From: JAUIAI01 sp041396585
Lineage (GTDB): Bacteria; Pseudomonadota; Gammaproteobacteria; Burkholderiales; Burkholderiaceae_E
Length of the DNA stretch: 64,000 bases
Reading direction: 5' to 3'
NCBI GenBank assembly: GCA_041396585.1
Contig: JAWKYG010000002.1
Coordinates: forward strand, 186,001-250,000
Under the pieces are notes generated by a model that was not told the origin of the DNA, searched no databases, and saw only the letters and a list, made by a program, of their open reading frames with translations. Made by a program: the position numbers and the translations under genes. This document shows positions 7,283-18,293 of this stretch, one piece after another (the first letter of the stretch is position 1; each line of letters begins with the position of its first letter).

Positions 7283-8848
7283 TCAGCCTGCGGCCGGCTT
7301 CCACTCGGCGTGCGCGTCGATCGGGTAGATGGGCCGGGTCAGCCGCTCGAACGGAAACTGGCCGTAGTCCGAGGAACAGACGCCCGGACCCGCCATCATC
7401 AACACCTGCTCGGCGATGGATTCGAAACCGGCGCGAAAGTGCTGCCGTGACCAGAGCAGAATGAAGTCGGCCGCCAGCGGATCGATCCCGCAATGGCGGA
7501 AGACGCCCAGATCGAAGGGCTCGACCCGGTTCTCGGAAATCACCAGTTTCAGCGGGCCGACATCGAGCACCACGGTGCGTCCACAGTTCACGGTGAGCCC
7601 GGTCATCATCGGGCCGGTGACCAGGAAACTGCCGTCGGTGATCGCGCGCACCGTGCCGCTGAGTGTCAGCGGAACTGCCTTGCGACCGATGCTGGGCGCA
7701 TCGACGCGCCCGCCCACCGGCAGGGTGACCTGGCTGCCCACGCCGGCCTCGATCAACGCGTGCACGGTTTGCGGATCACAGATCGGCCCTGCGACAACAT
7801 TCTGCAGGCCGGCCTTCAGGATTGCCTCGATCGACTCCATGGTGTCGACCGAGCCGCCCGAGGCGGTGTTATTGCTGTGGTCGGCAAGCACGATCGGCTT
7901 GTGCGGGCGCCCTTCGCTGCGGCAGCGCTCCCGCAACTCGCGGGCGCGCTGCACGGTCTGCTCCAGTGGCTCGATCTTGAATACGAACTCGGCGCGCCGG
8001 CGCCAGGCCTGTTGGGCAAGCTCTTTTGCCAGTGCACGGGCGCGGGCCATGCCTTCGGCGGCCCGTTCATCGCCCACCACCACGACGCTGAGTCCGGCGA
8101 AGGGAATGTCGGCCAGTGGAAACCCGCCGAACACGGACGCATTGAGCACCTCGCCGCCGCCCTCGGCGGCGATGGCCCGGTTCATGATGTCGCGCATCGG
8201 CTGAAACTGCGGCGAATGCTGGTTCATGTGCGTGAGCATCGGCAGCCATTCGAACACGATCTCCGGCTTCACCTGGCCGGCGAGCATGCGCAGCAGCGTG
8301 CGGCCGGCACGCTCGCCGGTCAGCGCCATGTCGATATGCGGATAGGTGCGGTAGCCGGTGATCACATCGGCGCGCTCGATCAGCGCAGGGCTGATGTTGG
8401 CGTGGAAATCGAGCGCCACCGCGATCGGGACATCGGGCGCGATCGCGCGGATGCGCCCGAGCAGTTCGGCCTCGCCATCGTCGATGCCCTCGGCCACCAT
8501 CGCGCCGTGCAGATCGAGCATGATCGCATCGCAACCGCGTCTTACCGACGCGAGGATCGTCTCCGCCATGGTGTCGAAGGTGGCGGCGTCGGTCGGCGCG
8601 CTCGGGCTCGAGTTCGCGAACATCGGCACATCGATCTCGGCGCCTGCTTCGCGCGCGAGCTTCAGGAAACCTGCGAAGCCCACATTGGCCTGGCCGTACA
8701 GCTCGATCGCCTGCTCACCGCCGATGATGGGGTTCGTGCCGGGCGTGACAGGACGTGCGCGTGAGAAGAACGCCGTCAGCGGTGTGGGGACCGGCGAAAA
8801 GGTATTGGTTTCGTGCAGCATGCCGGCGATGACAATGCGCTGAGTCAT
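7283..8848 (-). CDS. M81-family metallopeptidase (microcystinase C-like)
   Basis: A 521-residue protein of the M81/MlrC family. It has the N-terminal GMLHETNTFSP motif, the metal-binding DLHGAMVAEGIDDGE and DFHANIS segments, the ADHSNNTASGGSVD block, and the C-terminal domain with VVLDVGPLKLVISENR. MlrC degrades linearised microcystin; most homologues are uncharacterised hydrolases in gene sets for peptides or amino acids, so the substrate here is open. Start ATG 8848 (MTQRIVIAGM) has AGGAAA just upstream on the minus strand. It is cytoplasmic and stands alone, divergent from the MaoC-like gene. Confidence 0.9.
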   Translation of the reverse strand: MTQRIVIAGMLHETNTFSPVPTPLTAFFSRARPVTPGTNPIIGGEQAIELYGQANVGFAGFLKLAREAGAEIDVPMFANSSPSAPTDAATFDTMAETILASVRRGCDAIMLDLHGAMVAEGIDDGEAELLGRIRAIAPDVPIAVALDFHANISPALIERADVITGYRTYPHIDMALTGERAGRTLLRMLAGQVKPEIVFEWLPMLTHMNQHSPQFQPMRDIMNRAIAAEGGGEVLNASVFGGFPLADIPFAGLSVVVVGDERAAEGMARARALAKELAQQAWRRRAEFVFKIEPLEQTVQRARELRERCRSEGRPHKPIVLADHSNNTASGGSVDTMESIEAILKAGLQNVVAGPICDPQTVHALIEAGVGSQVTLPVGGRVDAPSIGRKAVPLTLSGTVRAITDGSFLVTGPMMTGLTVNCGRTVVLDVGPLKLVISENRVEPFDLGVFRHCGIDPLAADFILLWSRQHFRAGFESIAEQVLMMAGPGVCSSDYGQFPFERLTRPIYPIDAHAEWKPAAG

Positions 8849-8968
8849 GAGGTTTCCTGTGCTCTCGTTGCGGTGGCGGATCGGGCGGGCGGGCATCGGC
8901 CAGGCAGCAGACCGTGGCCGCGCGGGCTTCCCTTATCATTATCGGCCTGTTCAGGCTATGGGTGGATC

Positions 8969-9424
8969 ATGCGCAAATTCGACAAACTCACGGATCTCCA
9001 GGGCCTCGTCGGCCAGGATCTCGGCACGGGCCAGTGGCTGACCGTCGATCAGAAGATGATCGACCTTTTTGCCGACGCCACGGGCGACCATCAGTGGATT
9101 CACATCGATGCCGAACGTGCTGCCGCGGGCCCTTTCGGCACCACGATCGCACACGGCTTTCTCACCCTTTCCCTGTTGCCCAAACTGGTCGCCCAGACCT
9201 TCGAGGTGGGAGACGTCCGCATGGGGGTCAACTACGGGCTGAACAAGGTCCGGTTCACCTCGCCGGTACCGGCCGGTAGCCGCCTTCGTGCCAAGGTCAA
9301 ACTGCTGGGCTATGACCCGCTGCCCGACAATGGGGCCCAACTGACGCTCGAGGTCGTGATGGAGCGCGAGGGCAGCGACAAGCCGGTCTGCATCGCCGAG
9401 TCTCTCTCGCGTCGCTACGCCTGA
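8969..9424 (+). CDS. MaoC-like hotdog hydratase
   Basis: A 151-residue single-hotdog protein of the (R)-specific enoyl-CoA hydratase/MaoC group. The hydratase motif is intact: FADATGDHQWIHID followed by GPFGTTIAHGFLTLSLLP, giving the catalytic Asp and His. The C-terminal part has KVRFTSPVPAGSRLRAKV, typical of NodN/MaoC proteins. It probably acts on enoyl-CoA or related thioesters in fatty acid or polyhydroxyalkanoate metabolism. ATG 8969 is chosen because MRKFDKLTDLQGLVGQ starts the homology. asmA follows 31 bases later. Confidence 0.9.
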   Translation: MRKFDKLTDLQGLVGQDLGTGQWLTVDQKMIDLFADATGDHQWIHIDAERAAAGPFGTTIAHGFLTLSLLPKLVAQTFEVGDVRMGVNYGLNKVRFTSPVPAGSRLRAKVKLLGYDPLPDNGAQLTLEVVMEREGSDKPVCIAESLSRRYA

Positions 9425-9455
9425 ACGAACCCAGCGCCCGACTCCCGGCTGCCAG

Positions 9456-11605
9456 ATGATCAAGAAACTCTTCCTTGCGCTCGTCATACTCGTCCTGCTG
9501 GTGATCGTCGCCGCGATCGCGGTGGTGATGCTCGTCGATGTCAACCGCTTCAAGCCGCAGATCGAAGCGGCCGTGGCCGAACAGACCGGGCGCAAGTTGA
9601 CGATCGACGGCGATCTGTCCCTGTCGCTCTATCCGCGTCTGGCCATCGCCCTGCCCAAGACCACGTTGTCCGAGGCCGACGGCAAGGGCGAGGCGCTGCA
9701 GATCGGCGGTGCCGGCGTCGGGGTTGCCCTGTTGCCGCTGTTCTCCGGCAATCTGCAGGCCGAGGTCGTGCGGCTCGAGGGGCTGCGCCTGAAACTGGTC
9801 CGCTTCAAGGATGGCACCAGTTTCGACGATCTGATCAAGGGCGAGGTGCCGACCAGGGCACGGGCGGTCCCGGGTCGGGCGGCGCTGGTGCGCCCCTGGG
9901 CGAGATCCGCATCGGCGGGCTCGAACTGATCGATGCCCGGATCATGGTCGATGACCGCCAGCGTGGTGATCAACTGACGATTTCCGGCCTCGATCTGCGT
10001 GCTGGTGAGATCGCCTCGGGTGTGCTTACGCCGATCGAGTTGACCGCCAGGCTGAACAGCACCGCGTCAGCGGCGGATCTGTCATTCGAGATGCGCGGAG
10101 ATCTCAAGCCCGATCTCCCCGCGCGCGCGCTGAGCGTGCCCAAGCTGTCCACAAGGTCAGCGGCACGGTCAGCGGCATAGCCATCGAGCGAACACAGACG
10201 GTGACCGCTGCAGGCCGATGCCAAGGCGGTGAGCGCCGAATCCAGCTCGATCACGCTCGATTTCGAACAACCCGGTCAGCGCCGGCTCGCGTTCACGATC
10301 GCGGCACCGCTGCAGGTCGATCTGGCCGGGCCCAAGATCAGCTTCAAACCGTTCAAGGGGCAACTGCAGATCGATGACAAGGCGGTTGCGCCCCAGCCGT
10401 TGAGCCTGCCGTTCCAGGAAACTGCTCGCCGACGTGGGCGCCGAGACGGTCAAGGCCGCCTGCGCGTCGATGCGCCCGACACCCGCCTGGATGCCAAGGC
10501 CGATGTCGCCGGCTTTGCCAAGCCACGCATACGTTTCGCGCTCGACGCCGACCGCATCGACGTCGATCGCTATCTGCCGCCATCCGACCCGGCCAAGACC
10601 CCTCCTGCCGACACCGCGGGCAAGGCGGGTTCGCAGAGTCTGTTTGCTGCGGTCGATCCAATCCCGGTCGATCTATCGCCATTACGCGAACTGGATCTTG
10701 CGGGCACTTTGCGGGTCGGACAGCTGAAGGCTGCGGGTCTGTCGATCGCCAAGCTGGCCGGAGATCTGGCCGCCAGCGGCGGAGTGTTCACGCTCAAATC
10801 GCTGAGCGCCGATCTCTACGGTGGCCGGGCCGATGTTCGCGGCAGCGCGCGCGCCCAGGGCAACCGGGTCGCGCTGGCCACCAAGCTGAGCGGCGTCAAC
10901 ATCGGGCCGCTGCTGAAGGATCTCACCGGTGACACCATGCTCGAGGGCCTGGCCAACACCTCGATCGATCTCGCCGCCGAGGGCGCGACGGTCGGTGCCA
11001 TGAGGCGCAGCGTCGATGGTTCGATCAAGCTGGCCATGACCGACGGCGCTGTGCTGGGCATCAATCTCGCTCAGAAGCTGCGCGAGGCCAGGCAGAAGCT
11101 CGGGGGTGCCGGCACCGAGGCGGCCGCCCTGGATCGCACGCAGAAGACCGATTTCGCGAGTCTGAGCGCGTCATTCAATGTCCGCGATGGCGTTGCCAGC
11201 GGCGATGACCTGGAAGCCAAGTCACCGTTGTTACGCGTGGGTGGCCAGGGCGTGATCGATCTGGTGCGCGAATCGCTCGACTACACGGTCAAGGCCTCGG
11301 TCGTGGCCACTGCCAAGGGGCAGGGCGGTGCGGATCTGGCCGAATTGCGGGGCCTGACGATTCCGGTCGTGCTGTCCGGCGCGCTGGCGGCCCCACAATG
11401 GAAGATCGATTGGGAGTCGGTTGCCCGGCAGGCCATCGAATCGCGCGCCGGCGAGAAGCTCAAGCAGCAGCTCGAGCCCGCCAAGGCAGAGGCAGAGGCC
11501 CGGATCGCGGCGGAGAAGGAGGCGCTCAAGGCCCGCGAGGACGAGCTCAAGGCCAAGGCGCGCGACAAGCTCGGTGACAAGCTCAAGGGGCTGCTGACCC
11601 GCTGA
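9456..11605 (+). CDS. AsmA-family protein, frameshifted several times
   Basis: AsmA-like inner-membrane-anchored protein with a large periplasmic part, a family linked to outer-membrane biogenesis and lipid transport. The N-terminus has one membrane helix (residues 3-27) followed by VDVNRFKPQIEAAVAEQTGRKLTIDGDL; the C-terminus has the repeat-like AsmA_2 region (LRVGQLKAAGLSIAKLAGDLAASGG, GVINLVRE-like). The C-terminal 50 residues are a charged Lys/Glu/Ala helix. The total length of 2150 bases is not a multiple of three. Frame breaks lie near 9850, between about 10145 and 10222, and between about 10420 and 10465; the other frames supply the missing sequence at each point (for example HKVSGTVSGIAIERTQTVTA). 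Read uncorrected, the pieces are 9456-9929, a fragment ending 10180, and 10229-11605. Confidence 0.85.
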
Positions 11606-11784
11606 GCCCGCGCGGCTGGCACCTCGCGCGCCGCGCGCAGCGGGTGTTCCGCAGTAAGATTGTCGGGTTTCGTGGCGCCGGGCCGGCGCCTGCGCGCCGC
11701 GCGGCAGACCGCGTACGTGCCAATTTCAATCCCGTGCCGACGATTTCTTGTCTGTGTGCGGCACCCGTCCCTGGAGACCTTTGC

Positions 11785-13260
11785 GTGAACACCAACGTCC
11801 GTGATGAACAGCAGTCGGTGGAAACTGCTGCGTATGAATCCCTCGCGCTCTATATCGACGGCGAGTTCCTCGCCGGCGGTGGCCGCAAGGAGCAGGATGT
11901 CACCAACCCGGCCACGGGCGAGGTCGTCGGCCGGCTGCCCCATGCGAGCCGTGAAGATCTCGATCGTGCGCTGGCCAGTGCGCAGAAGGCATTCGCCAGC
12001 TGGCGGCACAGTTCGCCGCTGGAGCGTTCGCGAATCCTGCGCCGTGTCGGTGAGCTCTCGCGTGAGCGCGCCAAGGAAATCGGACGCAACATCACGCTGG
12101 ACATGGGCAAGCCGATTGCCGAGGCAGAGCTCGAGATCATCAGCTGTGCCGACCATTGCGATTGGCACGCCGAGGAGTGCCGGCGCATCTACGGCCGGGT
12201 GATTCCGCCGCGTCTGCCCAATGTCCGCCAGATGGTGTTGCGCGAGCCGGTCGGCGTGTGCGCGGCGTTCACGCCATGGAACTTCCCTTACAACCAGGCC
12301 ATTCGCAAGATCGCGGCGGCCATCGGCGCCGGTTGCACGATCATCATCAAGGGCCCTGAAGACGCGCCCAGCGCCGTGGTCGCGATCGCGCGCATGTTCC
12401 ACGACGCCGGCCTGCCCAAGGGGGTGCTCAACCTGGTCTGGGGCGTGCCCTCGGAGATCTCCGAATACCTGATCGCATCGCCGATCGTGCGCAAGGTGTC
12501 CTTCACCGGCTCGGTGCCCGTGGGCAAGCATCTGGCCTCGCTGGCCGGCGCCCACATGAAGCGCATCACGATGGAACTCGGCGGTCATTCGCCGGTGGTG
12601 GTGTTCGACGATGCCGATGTCGATCGTGCCGCGAAGATGCTCACCGCGTTCAAGTTCCGCAATGCCGGTCAGGTGTGCGTGTCGCCGACCCGTTTCTACA
12701 TCCAGGAGAAGGTCTATGACCGCTTCCTGGCGGCCTTCATCGAGAATGCCAAGCAGGTGCGTGTCGGGCCGGGCATCGACCCCGATTCGAGCATGGGCCC
12801 GCTGGCCCATGATCGTCGCGTGCCGGCCATGGCCGCGTTCGTCGAGAATGCGCGCGCGGCCGGCGGCAAGATCGAGCTCGGCGGCGAGCGGATGGGCGAA
12901 GTCGGCAACTTCTTCGCGCCGACCGTGATCACCGATGTGCCGGACGATTCCATGATCATGACCCAGAGCCGTTCCGGGCCGATCGCACCGATGGCGCGCT
13001 TCAAGGATCTCGACGAGGTTTTGCGGCGTGCGAATTCGCTGCCCTACGGCCTGTCCTCGTACGTGTTCACCACGTCCACGAAGAACGCGTCGCCGCGCAG
13101 AACGGCATCGAGGCGGGCATGGCTCAACATCAATCATTTCGGCCAGGCTCCCGCCCGAGACCCCGTTCGGTGGCATCAAGGACAGCGGTATCGGCTCCGA
13201 GGGTGGTGTGGAGACCTTCGACGGTTATCTGGTCACGAAGTTCGTCACCCAGATGGACTG
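11785..13260 (+). CDS. NAD(P)-dependent aldehyde dehydrogenase (succinate-semialdehyde type), 3' end frameshifted
   Basis: ALDH-superfamily enzyme oxidising an aldehyde to the acid. It shows the Rossmann segment TPWNFPYNQAIRK, the Glu motif MELGGHSPVVVFDDAD and the catalytic Cys in NAGQVCVSPTRFY. It is closest in feel to the succinate-semialdehyde/aldehyde dehydrogenase branch. GTG 11785 with GGAG at 11773-11776 is the likely start. Near the 3' end the frame slips about three times (about 13090, 13125, 13150); the correct frames encode GIEAGM, LNINHFGQA and ETPFGGIKDSGIGSEGG, then VETFDGYLVTKFVTQMD. The true stop is lost near 13260 and the frame then runs into the next gene. The neighbouring aminotransferase suggests omega-amino acid catabolism. 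Confidence 0.85.
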
Positions 13261-13277
13261 GATTGCGTCGTCCAGGA

Positions 13278-13308
13278 CGAGGACAGGGTCGGCGCGACCC
13301 TGTCCTCG
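13278..13308. other. Perfect 14-bp hairpin between aldehyde dehydrogenase and aminotransferase
   Basis: Arms 13278-13291 and 13295-13308 (CGAGGACAGGGTCG and its exact complement) with a GCG loop. No T-run follows on either strand, so it is a poor intrinsic terminator. It may stabilise or partly attenuate the transcript between the two genes. Confidence 0.7.
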
Positions 13309-13320
13309 AAACATTACAGA

Positions 13321-14676
13321 GACAGGCCGCTGGGCCGTGCAGATTTCATCATCGAACAGAATGCCAAGCCGCTCTGGCACCCGATGGCTCACCCAGCCGA
13401 GATGCGGGCCACGCCGCCCAAGGTGATCGTGGCCGCCGAGGGCGTACACATCACAGACGTCGAGGGCCACCGCACGCTCGATGCCGTGGGCGGTCTCTGG
13501 AATGTCAACCTCGGCTATAGCTGCGAGCCGGTCAAGGACGCCATGAAGCGGCAGCTCGATGTGCTGCCTTATTACTCGGGTTTCCGCGGCACCAGCACCG
13601 ACACCGCGATCGAACTGGCACGCTGACCGGTTTCTTCGAGCCCGAGGGCATGGTGCGCACCTTCTTCACCTCGGGCGGATCCGATTCGGTGGAGAGTGCG
13701 CTGCGGCTGGCGCGCCAGTATTGAAGGTGATGGGCCAGCGCGACCGTACCAAGTTCATCGGCCTCAAGCGCGGTTATCACGGCACCCATTTCGGTGCCGC
13801 CTCGGTAAATGGCAATGCCAACTTCCGGCGCAACTATGAACCGCTGTTGCCGGGGGTGTTCCATATCCCCACGCCGTTCGCCTATCGCATCCGTTCGATG
13901 AAACCGATCCGCAGCGCCTGGCGCAGCTCTGTGCCAATGCGCTCGAAGACGAGATCGTGTTCCAGGGCCCGGATACGGTCGCGGCATTCATCATGGAGCC
14001 GGTGCTTGGTGCCGGCGGCGTGATCGTGCCGCCCGAGACCTTCATGCCCATGGTCCGTGCCATCTGCGATAAGTACGGTGTGCTGCTCATCGCCGACGAG
14101 GTGATCACCGGGTTCGGTCGCACGGGGGCCTGGAGCGGGTCGCGGCTCTGGGGCGTGAAGCCCGACATGATGACGATCGCCAAGGCGGTCACCACCGGCT
14201 ACTTCCCGCTCGGCGCTGCGATGATCAGCGCCAAGGTGGCCGATGCCCTCGAGGCGAACCGCGACGGCTTCGGCGCGCTCTATCACGGCTATACCTACTC
14301 GGGCCATCCGGTCGGCTGCGCGGCTGGCGTGGTTGCCCTCGCGGAGACCCAGCGCCTGAAGGTGCATGAGAACGCGGCGGCGCGCGGAACCCGCCTGATG
14401 GCCGGCCTGCAGGGCCTGGCCGAACGTCATGAGCTCGTCGGTGATGTCCGTGGTCAGGGCCTGATGGCGGCGCTCGAACTGGTTGCCGACCGCCAGACCA
14501 AGGCGCCGGTCGATCGCGATCTGGGCCTGCGGGTGCAGGGCGCGGCCTATGAGGCGGGCGTCATGATCCGCGTCTCGGGCCCGACCGTGATCCTTTCGCC
14601 CCCGCTCATCCTGACCGACGAGCACGTCGATACCATTGTCGCCGCACTCGATGCCGGCCTGAGCGCAGCACGCTGA
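13321..14676 (+). CDS. Class III PLP-dependent aminotransferase, frameshifted
   Basis: Omega-amino acid:pyruvate or GABA-type aminotransferase; PLP enzyme transferring a terminal amino group. The N-terminal LWHPMAHPAEM and GLWNVNLGYS, the central GYHGTHFGAASVNGNANFR, the PLP-binding LLIADEVITGFGRTG and the Schiff-base Lys in MMTIAKAVTTGYFPLGAA are all present. The sequence is broken into three frames with shifts near 13620, 13722 (TATTGA where TATTGGA is expected) and 13885. No clear start codon is visible, so the start given is only where homology begins. It pairs with the aldehyde dehydrogenase upstream: amine to aldehyde, then aldehyde to acid. The longest intact piece is 13957-14676. Confidence 0.85.
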
Positions 14677-14689
14677 CACGGAGCCTGAC

Positions 14690-15016
14690 ATGTTGCATGA
14701 ACTGCGTATCTATCGATGTGTGCCGGGCCGGCTCCCGGCTCTGCACAAGCGCTTCGAGACCGTCACTCTGAAGATGTTCGAGAAGCACGGTATTCGCCAG
14801 AAGGGCTTCTGGACCGTGGCAATCGGCGAGAACGCCCAGGAGCTCTACTACATTCTCGAGTGGGAAAGCCTCGCCGAGCGCGAGCAGCGCTGGGATGCGT
14901 TTGCCAGTGATCCGGAGTGGCTGGCGGCCCGGGCGGCGAGCGAGGCCGATGGCCCGATCGTGGCCTCGATCGTCAATACCATGCTCGCGCCGACCCCGTA
15001 TTCGGCCGTGCGCTGA
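14690..15016 (+). CDS. NIPSNAP-family protein
   Basis: A 108-residue NIPSNAP/dimeric alpha-beta barrel protein (MLHELRIYRCVPGRLPALHKRFE, LYYILEWESLAEREQRWDAFASDPEW). Bacterial members are small ferredoxin-like-fold proteins, often beside dehydrogenases; their function is generally unknown. It starts 13 bases after the aminotransferase stop and is probably cotranscribed with it. No catalytic residues can be named. Confidence 0.88.
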   Translation: MLHELRIYRCVPGRLPALHKRFETVTLKMFEKHGIRQKGFWTVAIGENAQELYYILEWESLAEREQRWDAFASDPEWLAARAASEADGPIVASIVNTMLAPTPYSAVR

Positions 15017-15086
15017 TCGCGTTCCCGGTTTGCTCCCGCGGCGTCGACACGGCTGATGACGGGTCGCCGATAACTGCCGATTCCGG

Positions 15087-16118
15087 GTGAAGCGTCGCGT
15101 GGAACCGCATCGACGAACTGGCGACGGTTCCGCGGCGCGGCCGGGGCGCGCCAGGGTTCGCCGTTCGCTTGCGGTTGGTCTGGCGATTGTGGCGATCGTG
15201 GCGTCGGCGATGTTTGCTCAGCGCGTGTTCGGCGGTCTGGCGTTGTTGCGCTCGGCCGTCGAACTCGAACGGCCTGCACTGGCCGATCTGCGAGCCTGGA
15301 TGTCAACCCGGTTCGTGGCCGAGCAGAGCGACATGCCGGTCGCACGGCTCGCCCAGGCTTTGCAGGTCGACGAGGCCGCGCTCGATATCCCGCTGAGGCA
15401 GGTTGCCGAAGCGCGCGGTATCGACCGGCTTGCGTTGCTGCGTCAGGTGCAGGCTGCACTCGCTGCGAACTCGCGCAGCCCGCCGGCCGTCAACGTGGAT
15501 GCGGATTCCCTCGACAACGTCGACGACTGGCTGATCGGCTGGATCATCGCCTATGGCTACCCGGTGCTCGTGCTGTCGTTGGTCTTCGGTGCGATGGGGG
15601 CGCCGCTTCCTTCGGGGCTTTCACTGATGGTGATGGGCGCGCTCGCCGCTCAGGGACGTCTGGATCCGTGGTTGGCCGGCGTGGTCGCCACGACGGCATC
15701 GGTGCTGGGCGACTTCTTCGGCTACCTGATCGGCGCACGTATCGGCGAGCCGGCGATTCGACGCCATGGCCATTGGATCGGCCTCAACCCCGAGCGCTGG
15801 ACGCAGGCGCGTCGCGCGCTTGCCCGCTGGGGGCCGGCGGCGATTGTGCTCAGTCGATCCCTGGTGTCGTTTCTCAGCTCCGCCGTCAATCTGCTTGCCG
15901 GCGCGCTGCGGCAGTCGCTGGTCGTCTTCATTCCCGCGGCGATCATCGGGCGTGCGCTATGGAGTGCCGGCTATCTGCTGATCGGTCTGCTGGCCTCGAG
16001 CGGACTGAGCGTCGGCGCAGGCTTCATGCGCGATCTTTCCGGGCTGGTGATCAGCCTTCTCGTGGCAATGTTCGTCGGCCGCTTTCTCTATCGGGAGCGG
16101 TTCGCGTCGGCTGAGTGA
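15087..16118 (+). CDS. DedA-family (VTT domain) membrane protein with an extended N-terminus
   Basis: A 343-residue inner-membrane protein. One N-terminal helix (about residues 28-50) precedes a soluble stretch (about 55-140) that is not part of a typical DedA. The DedA/VTT core then follows: GYPVLVLSLVFGAMGAPLPSG, a Gly-rich helix ending GDFFGYLIGARIG, and the hallmark FLSSAVNLLAGALRQS with an R in SRSLVSF. The family acts in membrane lipid flipping and proton-dependent homeostasis. GTG 15087 is the start giving full length. The middle region looks like an added periplasmic domain. Confidence 0.85.
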   Translation: MKRRVEPHRRTGDGSAARPGRARVRRSLAVGLAIVAIVASAMFAQRVFGGLALLRSAVELERPALADLRAWMSTRFVAEQSDMPVARLAQALQVDEAALDIPLRQVAEARGIDRLALLRQVQAALAANSRSPPAVNVDADSLDNVDDWLIGWIIAYGYPVLVLSLVFGAMGAPLPSGLSLMVMGALAAQGRLDPWLAGVVATTASVLGDFFGYLIGARIGEPAIRRHGHWIGLNPERWTQARRALARWGPAAIVLSRSLVSFLSSAVNLLAGALRQSLVVFIPAAIIGRALWSAGYLLIGLLASSGLSVGAGFMRDLSGLVISLLVAMFVGRFLYRERFASAE

Positions 16119-16260
16119 TGCGGCTTGCGCAAGCGCCAACCGCGGTCGGGATCGCCGCGGACGACGCTGGATTGCCGGCGGCTGCCTGCCGATCGCTTTG
16201 CCTTAGCAGCTGAGTCGGCGCGACACCGCGTACCTCATTCGCGCGGTACCAGGTGCACCG

Positions 16261-17716
<1,456 letters not shown>

Positions 17717-17724
17717 GGCGGAAA

Positions 17725-17777
17725 TGTCATGACAAAGTGGCAGGAATGTCAGGGTAGCATGACTGTCAGAATGACAG
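17725..17777. promoter_or_regulatory. Candidate enhancer sites: TGTCA dyads upstream of fccA
   Basis: TGTCATGACA (17725-17734) and CTGTCA-GAA-TGACAG (17763-17777) are perfect dyads. A spaced TGTCA...TGAC pair lies between them (17747-17763). They sit 70-125 bases before the sigma-54 promoter and right at the fisR start codon, as expected for activator binding sites that could also allow fisR autoregulation. Confidence 0.6.
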
Positions 17778-17849
17778 GGGTGTCCTCGACAGCGCTTATT
17801 GGTCGCTGGGATTGACTTGCGACAAGCTCAAGGATCGTGACAAGCGGGG

Positions 17850-17865
17850 TGGCACGGAATTCGCA
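17850..17865 (+). promoter_or_regulatory. Sigma-54 promoter of the fcc operon
   Basis: TGGCACG-GAAT-TCGCA matches the -24/-12 consensus TGGCACG-N4-TTGCA at all but one scored base, with the invariant GG and GC at the right spacing. Transcription would start about 12 bases after 17864, some 75 bases before the fccA start. Confidence 0.75.
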
Positions 17866-17952
17866 ACGCATTCGGTACCTCGCTTGTCGAGGATGGTCCG
17901 AACCATGGACATCAGAAAGCGGGCGATCCGAAATCGTCCACAGGAGGAAACC

Positions 17953-18270
17953 ATGCATTTCGAACGACATGCGCTTGCCCGAACCGGTGCGGTGCTGGCC
18001 CTGACGCTGGGTGTCGGGTCCGTCACGGCGGCGCAACCGAGCGACCAGGGCCGCTACCTGGCGGCCACCTGCGCCAACTGTCATGGCACTGATGGCAAGG
18101 CGATCGGCGATGGTGCCCGGCTGGCCGGTATGCCGGCCGAGACGCTCGTCAAGTCGATGGCCTTGTTCCGTGAGGGCAAGAAGTCGGCAACCATCATGCA
18201 TCAGATCTCCAAGGGCTTCACGCCCGAGCAGGTGCAGCAGATGGCCGATTACTTCGCGGCCCAGAAATGA
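17953..18270 (+). CDS. fccA: FccA-like monohaem cytochrome c, sulfide dehydrogenase subunit
   Basis: A 105-residue periplasmic c-type cytochrome. A signal peptide (about residues 1-26, ending TAA) precedes one haem site CANCH (Cys40, Cys43, His44); Met60 in RLAGMP is the likely sixth ligand. It would accept electrons from the flavoprotein encoded next. It is a single-haem subunit, shorter than the dihaem forms. ATG 17953 has a strong AGGAGG at 17942-17947. It lies 23 bases before fccB. Confidence 0.9.
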   Translation: MHFERHALARTGAVLALTLGVGSVTAAQPSDQGRYLAATCANCHGTDGKAIGDGARLAGMPAETLVKSMALFREGKKSATIMHQISKGFTPEQVQQMADYFAAQK

Positions 18271-18293
18271 GCCAGGGCCCCAAGGAGACAAAT

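Noticed and set aside
11281..13179. A 632-codon minus-strand open frame
   Set aside because: Antisense to asmA and the aldehyde dehydrogenase; low-complexity, His/Arg-rich translation typical of a shadow frame.
13278..13308. Intrinsic terminator between aldehyde dehydrogenase and aminotransferase
   Set aside because: The stem is perfect but no T-run follows on either strand.
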